Positions 16,561 through 24,397 of a stretch of 64,000 bases of DNA are shown here, one piece after another. How positions within the stretch are numbered: position 1 is the first letter of the stretch; every line of letters begins with the position of its first letter. Position numbers and translations under genes: made by a program. The notes beneath the pieces were generated by a model, which had not been told where the DNA came from, did not search any database, and saw only the letters and a list, made by a program, of their open reading frames with translations. Source of the stretch: Pseudomonadota bacterium (GTDB taxonomy: Bacteria; Desulfobacterota; Syntrophorhabdia; Syntrophorhabdales; Syntrophorhabdaceae); assembly GCA_026388255.1 (NCBI GenBank), contig JAPLKC010000059.1, forward strand, positions 1 through 64,000. Direction: 5' to 3'.

Positions 16561-17125
16561 GAAGATTGTTGTTGTATCGGAGGAGATATTCGCTGACGGC
16601 GAAAAAAGAGTGGAAAAACCGATAAAAAAAGTGGCAGCAATAGCTGTTATAAAAAACCCTTTTGCCGGGGAATACCAGGAATCTCTCGATTCATTAGTCG
16701 ATATTGGGGATGAGTTGGGAAAAATACTTAGTGAAAAGGCGGTAGGGGCGTTGGGGAAGGAGAGTGCGGTCGAGAGTTACGGTAAGGCCGCTATTGTTGG
16801 GGAAAAGGGTGAGCTCGAACATGCAGCAGCAATCTTACACCCCAAACTCGGCACTCCGCTAAGAAATGCTGTGGGTGGTGGCAAGGCAATCATCCCATCC
16901 GTAAAAAAACTCGGTAGAATGGGTGATGAAATCGACATTCCACTGCATTTTAAGGATGCTGCATTTGTAAGGTCCCACTTTGACGGGATGACTGTTTCCG
17001 TCAACGATGCTCCGAAATCTGACGAAATCCTGGTGGCCATTGCCGTGACAGACGGAGGCAGGCCTCATCCGCGAGTGGGCGGGCTGAAGAAGGAAGAAGC
17101 AAAATGTGAGGACGGTTTGCGGTAG
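16550..17125 (+). CDS. DUF1185 'amino acid synthesis' family protein
   Basis: 191 residues. The start is ATG 16550 (MEIRKIVVV), with GGAGGT at 16539-16544 inside the previous gene; a longer in-frame start is unlikely. Family features are AVIKNPFAGEYQESLDSLVD, ESYGKAAIVGEKGELEHAAA, GGGKAIIPSVKKLG, and DAPKSDEILVAIAVTDGGRP followed by HPRVGGL. The biochemical role is unknown. It is translationally coupled to UPF0280 and is the last intact gene of the nicotinate operon. Confidence 0.82.
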   Translation: MEIRKIVVVSEEIFADGEKRVEKPIKKVAAIAVIKNPFAGEYQESLDSLVDIGDELGKILSEKAVGALGKESAVESYGKAAIVGEKGELEHAAAILHPKLGTPLRNAVGGGKAIIPSVKKLGRMGDEIDIPLHFKDAAFVRSHFDGMTVSVNDAPKSDEILVAIAVTDGGRPHPRVGGLKKEEAKCEDGLR

Positions 17126-17152
17126 AGAGAACAAGGGGGCGTTTGTGAATAG

Positions 17153-17272
17153 CAAAATGGCATAATTGCCAATGTAGTTGGCTTTTTGATTTTCCGTGAG
17201 GGGCTGACAGTCCGTTACATAGCCGGGATGCTCATTGTCTTCCTGGGTCTCTATTTGATTCTGACAAAGTAA
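17153..17272 (+). pseudogene. C-terminal remnant of a small drug/metabolite transporter
   Basis: An open stretch between two stops encodes NVVGFLIFREGLTVRYIAGM followed by LIVFLGLYLILTK. This resembles the last two helices of EamA/DMT or SMR transporters. There is no start codon or upstream half, so it is a relic at the island's right edge. Confidence 0.4.
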
Positions 17273-17315
17273 GGAGAAAAATCTCCGGGGGCGGGGGTCA
17301 TGGATGGAATTATTA

Positions 17316-18161
17316 TTAGATTTCTGCGCCTGACTCTTTTAACTGGACAAGGGAAAATATTGGGCCGTCCTTGCATATGTATTTCGAGCCGATATTACAC
17401 CGCCCGCAGATGCCGATACCGCATTTCATCCTTGCTTCCAGCGTTGTAATCACATGATCATCCTTAAAATTCAATTTGGCAAGATTCTGAAGGACAAACT
17501 TTATCATAATGGGCGGCCCGCATGTAATCGCGACTGTATTATCCGGGGATGGGGCAACTTCATTCAAGACGGTAGGGACAAATCCTGTCCTCTTGTGCCA
17601 GCCCGGATATTCGTTGTCCACTGTGAGGATTAAATTCACATCCGAACGGGATTCCCATTCCCTTAATTCATCCTTATAACATAGATCAAGAGGGGTTCTT
17701 GAGCCGTAGATAATAGTAATATCGTCATAATCTTTTCGGTTATCCAGCATGAAGAGTATCAACGTCCGAAGCGGTGCAAGGCCGATTCCTCCACCGATAA
17801 AGAGTATCTTCTTCCCCTTCATATCATCGTAAGGGAAACTGTTGCCAAGAGGCGCCCTTACACCGATCTGATCGCCTTCATGCAGATCATGTATTGCATT
17901 GGTTATTTCACCTGCCTTCATAACGCTGAACTGGAGATATTCCATTCTTGTAGGTGGTGAATTGATTACAAAGGTTGCTTCGCCAACTCCAAAAACATAT
18001 AGTTGTCCCACCTGACCGGGTTCAAAGGAAAATGTTTTCATCTTTTCGGGATCATCAAAGACCACCCGGTAGGATTTTATGTTAGGCGTCTCATCAATTA
18101 TTTTGATAACAGTGGCCAGTTCAGGAAGGTAAGGGTTAAAGCTTTGCTCCATGTCTTTCAC
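17316..18161 (-). CDS. flxA: FAD/NAD(P)-binding oxidoreductase subunit (FlxA-like)
   Basis: 281 residues. A ferredoxin-NADP reductase-like fold with FAD region FSFEPGQVGQLYVFG, NAD(P) region ILFIGGGIGLAPLR and a [2Fe-2S] motif CGIGICGRCNIGSKYIC near the C-terminus, as in dihydroorotate dehydrogenase electron-transfer subunits and sulfhydrogenase gamma subunits. Its 4-bp overlap with the preceding gene and position at the end of hdrCBA-flxDCBA identify it as the NADH-oxidising entry of the complex. Confidence 0.85.
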   Translation of the reverse strand: MKDMEQSFNPYLPELATVIKIIDETPNIKSYRVVFDDPEKMKTFSFEPGQVGQLYVFGVGEATFVINSPPTRMEYLQFSVMKAGEITNAIHDLHEGDQIGVRAPLGNSFPYDDMKGKKILFIGGGIGLAPLRTLILFMLDNRKDYDDITIIYGSRTPLDLCYKDELREWESRSDVNLILTVDNEYPGWHKRTGFVPTVLNEVAPSPDNTVAITCGPPIMIKFVLQNLAKLNFKDDHVITTLEARMKCGIGICGRCNIGSKYICKDGPIFSLVQLKESGAEI

Positions 18162-19201
18162 TCCGGGCTTCTAAGTTGGGAAACAATTTCACTGATATCT
18201 ACGGAAACGGGACAATACCTGATGCATCTTCCACAACCGCAACAGGCTATTACTCCGTTATATTTTTCAGGATAAAAGAGGAACTTGTGCCCTACCCTGT
18301 TTCTATACCTCAGGAACCTTGTCGCCCTTGGGTTATGCCCGCTTGCCTCGAGGGTAAAATGATAGAACATGCATGCATCCCAACTGCGGATTCTTTCCCC
18401 GCTTTCCAATGTCTGTTCGTCGGTAAAATTAAAACAGTAACATGTGGGGCAAAGGAATGTGCAGGCGCCGCAACTTACACACTTGCTTACTGCCTTGTGC
18501 CAGAATTCATCAAGGTCAAAACGTTTTCGCGATATTTCGGTATGGCTGATGGACGGAAATGGTTTTTTTACTGCATTATATGCATCCTGTTGTTTCTTTT
18601 GGGCTTCCTGCAGGTGTTGGCTTCCGCCTTCTATCCCCGGCATTGCAAGGATAGCCTTGCCCTTTTCGCTGACAGGTTCGAAGAGAAATCCATTTTCAAG
18701 GCCGGTCATCAGTACATCGGACCCTTCCTTGTTTGCAGGACCGCTACCCAAGGCAGTGCAGAAACAACCTGCAGAGGGGGCAGGACAACTGAGCGTTATT
18801 ATTATTGTCTCGTCGCGGCGTCCCTGATAGTATGTATCAGGACCGTTTGATTCTATAAAGACCCGGTCATACACCGTAAACCCCATTGCATCGCAGGGGC
18901 GGCAACCAAAGATTATTGCCTTCGGGTAATCCATATGAGTTTCAATCTCAATTGAAACCTTTTTCGGGTCATCGGTTTCTTTTTTATAGTTATATGAAAA
19001 CAAAACATCGCTCTGCGGGTAGATAACAGATTTTGGCGGGCTGTTGGCAGGTCTGTCCAGACAGAGTGTATTTCCAGGTTTAAAAGGCCTAAATATTATT
19101 ACATCACCTTCAAGGACAGGCATATACACAAGGGCATCTTTACTGAGTGCCTCTAAAAATCCATCAATTTTTTCCTTTGGAAGAAAACCTGTTTCCGCCA
19201 T
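18158..19201 (-). CDS. flxB: 4Fe-4S dicluster protein (FlxB-like, sulfhydrogenase beta type)
   Basis: 347 residues. The C-terminal third has two 4Fe-4S motifs, CVSCGACTFLCPTCYCFN and CCGCGRCIRYCPVSVD. The N-terminal part (FGCRPCDAMGFTVYDRVF, CPAPSAGCFCTALG) matches sulfhydrogenase subunit B proteins. It should pass electrons from the flavin subunit to the rest of the complex. Its start codon overlaps the stop of the upstream gene by one base, so translation is coupled. Confidence 0.83.
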   Translation of the reverse strand: MAETGFLPKEKIDGFLEALSKDALVYMPVLEGDVIIFRPFKPGNTLCLDRPANSPPKSVIYPQSDVLFSYNYKKETDDPKKVSIEIETHMDYPKAIIFGCRPCDAMGFTVYDRVFIESNGPDTYYQGRRDETIIITLSCPAPSAGCFCTALGSGPANKEGSDVLMTGLENGFLFEPVSEKGKAILAMPGIEGGSQHLQEAQKKQQDAYNAVKKPFPSISHTEISRKRFDLDEFWHKAVSKCVSCGACTFLCPTCYCFNFTDEQTLESGERIRSWDACMFYHFTLEASGHNPRATRFLRYRNRVGHKFLFYPEKYNGVIACCGCGRCIRYCPVSVDISEIVSQLRSPE

Positions 19202-20163
19202 TAAATTTTGTGCTCCTTTATCTTTAACTCATCCACGTTAAACATAAACATAGGTGGTTTGTCGTCAAGACTGACTCCAGGTTCATAATCGAAGAGTTCT
19301 TTCATGTCCCGGTTAATTTTTCTTTTCAGCTTGTTTACCGGTATACCCATCGGGCAGGCACGCTCGCACTCTCCACATTCAACACATCTGCCTGCCAGAT
19401 GCAGGGCATGGATCATATGGAACATAAATTTCTCGGTGAGCGTAATTTTTTGCGTCATCCAGTGAGGATCACGGCTTTCTGCAATACAATTGTCCTGGCA
19501 GATACACATGGGACATGCATTCCGGCATGCATAACATCTGATGCAGTGGTCGAACTCCTGCTCCCAGTATTGCATACGCTCTTCAAGTGTTTTGCTTTCA
19601 AACTCTTTTATATCCGCATAAACACCCTCAGGCGCTTTATCCGATTTAATGGGGTCTCCAACCAAATGGTCATATACAAGAGGTGTGGGATATTGACATG
19701 TCCTGCACTTATCAGAAGAGAAATCGGCTACAGGTAATGTCTTTTGGCCTTTTCCGGTTTTTACTACAACATTTCCGTTATTATCAAAGACAACTTCTTC
19801 TATAGACTCCCGGTTTGTTTCTCTTAATATCCTTTTTACACTTATTACACCTGCACAGGGTATACCGATAATAACCAGATTCTCCCGTGTTATCAACCCT
19901 TCCTGAATAAATTGAACTATAGTACGACTGTCGCACCCCTTAACAATAACACCTATCTTTTTCTTTTTCAGAGTCGGGAGGTATGTTGTCAAATTATGAA
20001 CGCAAAGAGGATTCCAGATTAGTTCATCAATCTGCTGGGCTGAAGTAATAAAATGCGGTGTTGCATGTATTGCATCAAAACCCTGTTTATAGCCGATCAC
20101 CAGATCAACATCGCTTAATACTTTTGCAACAACCTCTTTAAGTTCTTTAACCTTATCTGTCAA
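19201..20163 (-). CDS. flxC: 4Fe-4S protein of the Flx complex (FlxC-like)
   Basis: 320 residues. The N-terminal half resembles F420-hydrogenase beta-like proteins (KIGVIVKGCDSRTIVQFIQE, IGIPCAGVISV). The C-terminal half carries cysteine clusters CIRCYACRNACPMCICQDNC and CVECGECERACPMGIPVN. It is a soluble electron-transfer subunit. It overlaps both neighbouring genes by a few bases. Confidence 0.82.
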   Translation of the reverse strand: MTDKVKELKEVVAKVLSDVDLVIGYKQGFDAIHATPHFITSAQQIDELIWNPLCVHNLTTYLPTLKKKKIGVIVKGCDSRTIVQFIQEGLITRENLVIIGIPCAGVISVKRILRETNRESIEEVVFDNNGNVVVKTGKGQKTLPVADFSSDKCRTCQYPTPLVYDHLVGDPIKSDKAPEGVYADIKEFESKTLEERMQYWEQEFDHCIRCYACRNACPMCICQDNCIAESRDPHWMTQKITLTEKFMFHMIHALHLAGRCVECGECERACPMGIPVNKLKRKINRDMKELFDYEPGVSLDDKPPMFMFNVDELKIKEHKI

Positions 20164-20591
20164 GGGGTTTCCTCCTTTTTAATATGGAGAGGACCCAATT
20201 CATGAATTCTATTTGTAAACTCAGTTACCGTTTGCTGCCATCTTGCCCCTTCTGAAGCTGAGACCCAGGTATAGTAAAATCTTCTTTCATCAATGCCCAG
20301 AAACGGGAGCAGCTTCCTCAACATTTCAAGCCTTCTTCTTGCATAGAAATTCCCGTCTGAATAATGGCAGTCCCTTGGATGGCAGCCCGAGACGAGTACC
20401 CCATCTGCTCCGTTAAGAAGGGCCTTTACTACAAAAAGCGGGTCAACCCTTCCTGAACATGGCACTCTGATAATCCTGAGGTCTGTAGGCTGTTTAAAAC
20501 GACTCACACCGGCAGTATCAGCGCCGCCATAGGAGCACCAGTTACATAAGAAGCCGACAACCCTGAGTTCCTGAGTGGCTACTTCAGGCAT
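20160..20591 (-). CDS. flxD: MvhD/FlxD-type iron-sulfur subunit
   Basis: 143 residues. Matches the MvhD family: VVGFLCNWCSYGGADTAG, IRVPCSGRVDPLFV and SGCHPRDCHY, with cysteines for one [2Fe-2S] cluster. In methanogens and sulfate reducers this subunit bridges the dehydrogenase part and HdrA. It overlaps hdrA by 13 bp. Confidence 0.9.
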   Translation of the reverse strand: MPEVATQELRVVGFLCNWCSYGGADTAGVSRFKQPTDLRIIRVPCSGRVDPLFVVKALLNGADGVLVSGCHPRDCHYSDGNFYARRRLEMLRKLLPFLGIDERRFYYTWVSASEGARWQQTVTEFTNRIHELGPLHIKKEETP

Positions 20592-22540
20592 ATGGCATTA
20601 ACCTCCGCTAAGAGCTGATTATCTGTAAAATGTTGTAATTGTATGGCGCCGCATGGACAGGTGGCAGTACAGACCCCGCAACCGGCACAGACAGTCTCAA
20701 TAACCTCAGCCACAACATTCCCGTCGCGAAGCTCCTTTTCTTTGATAGCGCCAAAGGGGCATGTTTTCAAGCATTTAAGACACCCGACACAGGTATTCAT
20801 ATTGACCTTCGCAACAGCAGGGTCGGATTCAAGCATATCCTTTGAGAAGAGTGCCTGCACCTTACTGGCAGCAGCACTTCCCTGACCAACGGAAGCTGGT
20901 ATGTCCTTTGGTCCCTGACACGCCCCTGCAAGGAATACACCCGATGTATTTGTCTCAACAGGCCTTAATTTAGGATGGCTTTCTACATAAAACCCGAAGG
21001 TATCATAAGAGATATGGAGTTTCTCCGCCATGTGCGCTGCATCAGGTGTAGAAATTACCGCAGTGGCGAGGACAACAAGGTCTGCTTCAACCTCTACCTG
21101 AGCCCCGAGCAATGTATCTGCGCCTCTTACAACTATTTTGTTCCCTTTCGGGTAAATCTTCGATACGCGTCCCCTTATATATTTTGCCCCATACTCTTCC
21201 TGAGCCCGTCTGGTAAACTCATCATAGCCCTTCCCGGGGGAACGGATGTCCATGTAGAATACATATGATTGAGAATCAGGAATATGGTCCTTTGTAAGAA
21301 TTGCCTGCTTTGCAATATACATACAACAGAAGTTTGAGCAATAAGGTATACCAATGGATTTGTCACGTGAGCCGGCACAGGAGACAAAGACTATCGTCTT
21401 CGGTTCCTCATGGTCAGAAGGCCTCACAATATGGCCTGACGTGGGGCCCGATGCATTGAGCAATCTCTCATATTGAATACCCGATATCACATCTGGATAA
21501 CGGCCGCCGCCATACTCCGGAAGCTTATCCACATCTATTAGGCTGTATCCGGTGGCCACAATAATCGCGCCTATGTCCTCTGTTATGATCTCGTCCTGCA
21601 TTTCATAATCAATAGCCTTTGTCGGGCATATCTTGGCGCATACACCGCATTTTCCTTTTACAAACTGACGGCAGAATTTCGGATCAATCTTTGCCTTTTT
21701 CGGTATGGCCTGAGGAAAGGGAATATTGATTGCCCTTGTCGGCGCAACTCCATAATTAAATGTATCATAGGCATTCCTGGAAGGACATTTCTCCATACAG
21801 GTACCGCAGCCCGTACATTTTGACCAGTCAACGTATGTGGCCTTTTTTCTAATCTTAATCTGGTAGTTTCCAACATATCCCTTGATCTCTTCGACCTCGG
21901 AATAAGCATGGAGCGTTATCTTATCGTGCTGGGCCACATCCACCATTTTAGGACCCAATATACAAATAGAGCAATCTATTGTTGGAAATGTCTTATCGAG
22001 GCGGGCCATCATGCCGCCTACACTCGGGCTTTTTTCGACGAGCAGTACTTCCAGGCCGCCGTCGGCACAATCAAGGGCTGCCTGCATACCGGCAACTCCG
22101 CCGCCGATGACCAGCACTCTCTTATTTACTTTAAAGGATGTTGAATAGAGCGGTTTGTCCTGCATGACCTTTGCCACTGCCATCCTTACTGCCTCTACAG
22201 CTTTTCCGGTATTCAGGTCTTTGTTTTCGCCAATCCATGATATGTGCTCTCTGATATTTGCCATCTCAAAGAAGTAGCGGTTAAGCCCGGCCTTTTCTAC
22301 GGTACGCCTGAAGGTCAGCTCATGCATTCTCGGGGAGCATGCCGCAACAACAACCCTATCAAGGCCCTCTCTCTCTATAGCTTCTTTTATTTCATTCTGG
22401 CCCGGTTCAGAGCAGGTATACATATAGGTCGTTGCATAGGCAACACCTGGAATCTTTCGTGTTTCTTCCGCTACCTTGGCCACATCTATTGTGCCGGCAA
22501 TATTATTCCCGCAGTGGCAGATAAATACGCCAACCCGCAT
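20579..22540 (-). CDS. hdrA: Heterodisulfide reductase subunit A (bifurcating flavoprotein)
   Basis: 653 residues, usual length for HdrA. It begins MRVGVFICHCGNNIAGTIDV; a Rossmann FAD site reads VLVIGGGVAGMQAALDCADG; four Fe-S motifs include CTGCGTCMEKCPS, CGVCAKICPTKA, CVGCLKCLKTCPFGA and CAGCGVCTATCPCGA. HdrA FAD is the bifurcation centre in related complexes. In this setting NADH electrons would be split to ferredoxin and to the HdrB thiol/disulfide site. Confidence 0.95.
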   Translation of the reverse strand: MRVGVFICHCGNNIAGTIDVAKVAEETRKIPGVAYATTYMYTCSEPGQNEIKEAIEREGLDRVVVAACSPRMHELTFRRTVEKAGLNRYFFEMANIREHISWIGENKDLNTGKAVEAVRMAVAKVMQDKPLYSTSFKVNKRVLVIGGGVAGMQAALDCADGGLEVLLVEKSPSVGGMMARLDKTFPTIDCSICILGPKMVDVAQHDKITLHAYSEVEEIKGYVGNYQIKIRKKATYVDWSKCTGCGTCMEKCPSRNAYDTFNYGVAPTRAINIPFPQAIPKKAKIDPKFCRQFVKGKCGVCAKICPTKAIDYEMQDEIITEDIGAIIVATGYSLIDVDKLPEYGGGRYPDVISGIQYERLLNASGPTSGHIVRPSDHEEPKTIVFVSCAGSRDKSIGIPYCSNFCCMYIAKQAILTKDHIPDSQSYVFYMDIRSPGKGYDEFTRRAQEEYGAKYIRGRVSKIYPKGNKIVVRGADTLLGAQVEVEADLVVLATAVISTPDAAHMAEKLHISYDTFGFYVESHPKLRPVETNTSGVFLAGACQGPKDIPASVGQGSAAASKVQALFSKDMLESDPAVAKVNMNTCVGCLKCLKTCPFGAIKEKELRDGNVVAEVIETVCAGCGVCTATCPCGAIQLQHFTDNQLLAEVNAICLK

Positions 22541-23521
22541 TTATTCTATCTCCTCTGGTTTAGTTTCTTCTTTGCTTTCTGCTGCCTTTGTGCTTTTTAC
22601 TTTAGCCTTTGCCTGTTTTTCCAGGTTCTCCCTCGCCTCCCCGGCAGTTATACGGGAACATACAAAGCGTTCTGCACTTACAATCAGCTTATCCAGGGCA
22701 AGTGCTTCAGGGCTGTAGCCATAGGCAAGACCCATAATCTGAGAAAAATAGAGAATGGGTATGTCAAATGAAGAACCCATCACGCTATTTACCTGTCCCT
22801 GGCGTAAATCAAGGTTCTGCTGGCACAGAGGACATGCAACGGCAATACAGTTGGCACCTGCATCAATAGCCATGGAAAGCACTTTATAAGTGAGCCGGTT
22901 TACCATGTCTCTTTTAGGTACCCCGAATGCTGCACCGCAGCACTCCACTTTAAATGCAAAATCACAAACATCAACCCCGGCAGCAGCAAGGATTCTATCC
23001 ATTGACACAGGATTTTCCGGGTCATCAAATTGTGCAATCTCCGGCGGTCTATTGAGTATGCACCCGTAATATGATGCAACCTTCAAATCGGGCATTACGT
23101 GGGTGACCTTTGAGGCTATTGCATCAAGCCCGACATCTTCATAAATTACCTGTAAGGCAGATTTAGCAAATACTCCGCATTCATAGGGTTCATCAAGAAG
23201 CTCATTGACCTCTTGTTTAAATGAATCGCTTTTCGTCATCCCGTGCTGCGCCTTTTTAAAGGCTGTCATACAGGACGGACAAGGAGTAATAAGCGTCTTC
23301 AAACCTGTTTTTTCAACAATTGCAAGATTTCTGGCTGCCAGGGCAGCGGCAAAAACATGATCTACCGTATGTGCCGGTGTTGAGCCGCAGCAACTCCAGT
23401 CATCAGGTTCTCTGAAATCCACATCAAGCGCTTTCAGCACAACTTTCAGGGATGTATCGTATTCGCTTGCCGTGCCTTCAAGTGAACAGCCGGCATAGTA
23501 ACCGTATGTTGTTTCAACCAT
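22541..23521 (-). CDS. hdrB: Heterodisulfide reductase subunit B
   Basis: 326 residues. Two CCG domains (DWSCCGSTPAHT and VECCGAAFGVPK with the partner AVACPLCQQN) form the noncubane 4Fe-4S sites that reduce a disulfide. In non-methanogens the partner is likely DsrC-like rather than CoM-S-S-CoB. The last 35 residues are a lysine/glutamate-rich tail (KAKVKSTKAAESKEETKPEE) absent from typical HdrB. It overlaps hdrC by 8 bp. Confidence 0.93.
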   Translation of the reverse strand: MVETTYGYYAGCSLEGTASEYDTSLKVVLKALDVDFREPDDWSCCGSTPAHTVDHVFAAALAARNLAIVEKTGLKTLITPCPSCMTAFKKAQHGMTKSDSFKQEVNELLDEPYECGVFAKSALQVIYEDVGLDAIASKVTHVMPDLKVASYYGCILNRPPEIAQFDDPENPVSMDRILAAAGVDVCDFAFKVECCGAAFGVPKRDMVNRLTYKVLSMAIDAGANCIAVACPLCQQNLDLRQGQVNSVMGSSFDIPILYFSQIMGLAYGYSPEALALDKLIVSAERFVCSRITAGEARENLEKQAKAKVKSTKAAESKEETKPEEIE

Positions 23522-24080
23522 GTTTCTTTGCCTTTTCCTGGAATCTATTGAAAATTTGAGCTACCTTATCGGCGCCCTTAATCTTCCTGGGCAAAAAATG
23601 GATCTTTCCGTGTCCCATAACCTTTGGTCCCAGCTCTGCATCGGCCAATAAATGACCTGATTTAAGGTTATACAAAAGGAGAATTCCCACTTCATATATC
23701 CTGCCGAATTGTTTCATTGAGCTAAGGAACGTGTCGTAAAATAGTTTTATATCTTTCTCGGATACCCTGTTCTCACGACGTGCAATAATCCGGAGGGTAT
23801 CCATAATCCCGGCAACATCTATTTCGCAAGGGCACCTTGTCGTACATGTTTCGCAGGAAGCGCAGAGCCATATGGCTTTCGAGTTGAGGATCGTGTCTTT
23901 CTGACCTGTCTGAAGAAGCCTCATGACCTGGCTTACAGGGTAGTCAAAATAATGTGAATAAGGGCATCCTGCGGTACAGTTACCGCATTGATAACAAAGT
24001 GAGGGGTTTTCTCCGCTTTCTTTGAAAACCTGTTTGATAAAATCTAAATCGACATCATTGCTGAGATTAATAGTTTCCAT
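23514..24080 (-). CDS. hdrC: Heterodisulfide reductase subunit C
   Basis: 188 residues with two 4Fe-4S motifs, CYQCGNCTAGCPYSHYFD and CASCETCTTRCPCEID, typical of HdrC. It is the first gene of the seven-gene minus-strand operon and follows a clear sigma-70 promoter. It relays electrons from HdrA to HdrB. Confidence 0.93.
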   Translation of the reverse strand: METINLSNDVDLDFIKQVFKESGENPSLCYQCGNCTAGCPYSHYFDYPVSQVMRLLQTGQKDTILNSKAIWLCASCETCTTRCPCEIDVAGIMDTLRIIARRENRVSEKDIKLFYDTFLSSMKQFGRIYEVGILLLYNLKSGHLLADAELGPKVMGHGKIHFLPRKIKGADKVAQIFNRFQEKAKKHG

Positions 24081-24118
24081 AAGTTTGTTACCTATAACCA
24101 GGATGCTAAATGATTTTT

Positions 24119-24148
24119 AATATAGCATATTATAAAAAAAATTGTCAA
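24119..24148 (-). promoter_or_regulatory. Sigma-70-type promoter of hdrCBA-flxDCBA
   Basis: On the minus strand TTGACA (24143-24148) and TATATT (24119-24124) are 18 bases apart, about 40 bp before the hdrC start. The gap between this operon and carB (24081-24397) holds no gene; short frames there are not convincing. Confidence 0.6.
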
Positions 24149-24333
24149 CAAGTTGAGTAATTTTTCAGCAATTATCGGTGAACACATAGTCGATAACCAA
24201 GCAATTTTAAAAGGTTGTCCTGCTTTTATCCTCAATCTGGCAATCAAAGCTAAGACAAACCTTATCAAAACCAACCGGGGCAGGCCCTGGAGAAAGAGAA
24301 GAACTAATTGATATTGTTGTGATTCTAAACTTC

Positions 24334-24362
24334 TTGACTCCTTATTGCGGCTCTGTTAGGAT
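24334..24362 (+). promoter_or_regulatory. Sigma-70-type promoter of carB
   Basis: TTGACT (24334-24339), 17-base spacer, TAGGAT (24357-24362), 36 bp before the ATG. AAAGGAA precedes the start codon as SD. No pyrimidine box or attenuator was recognised. Confidence 0.6.
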
Positions 24363-24397
24363 GCTAATAAATTCCAATCGAAAGGAATACTCAAAAC

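Noticed and set aside
21658-21909. Frames antisense or alternate to hdrA
   Set aside because: hdrA motifs run through the same DNA in the correct frame without interruption.
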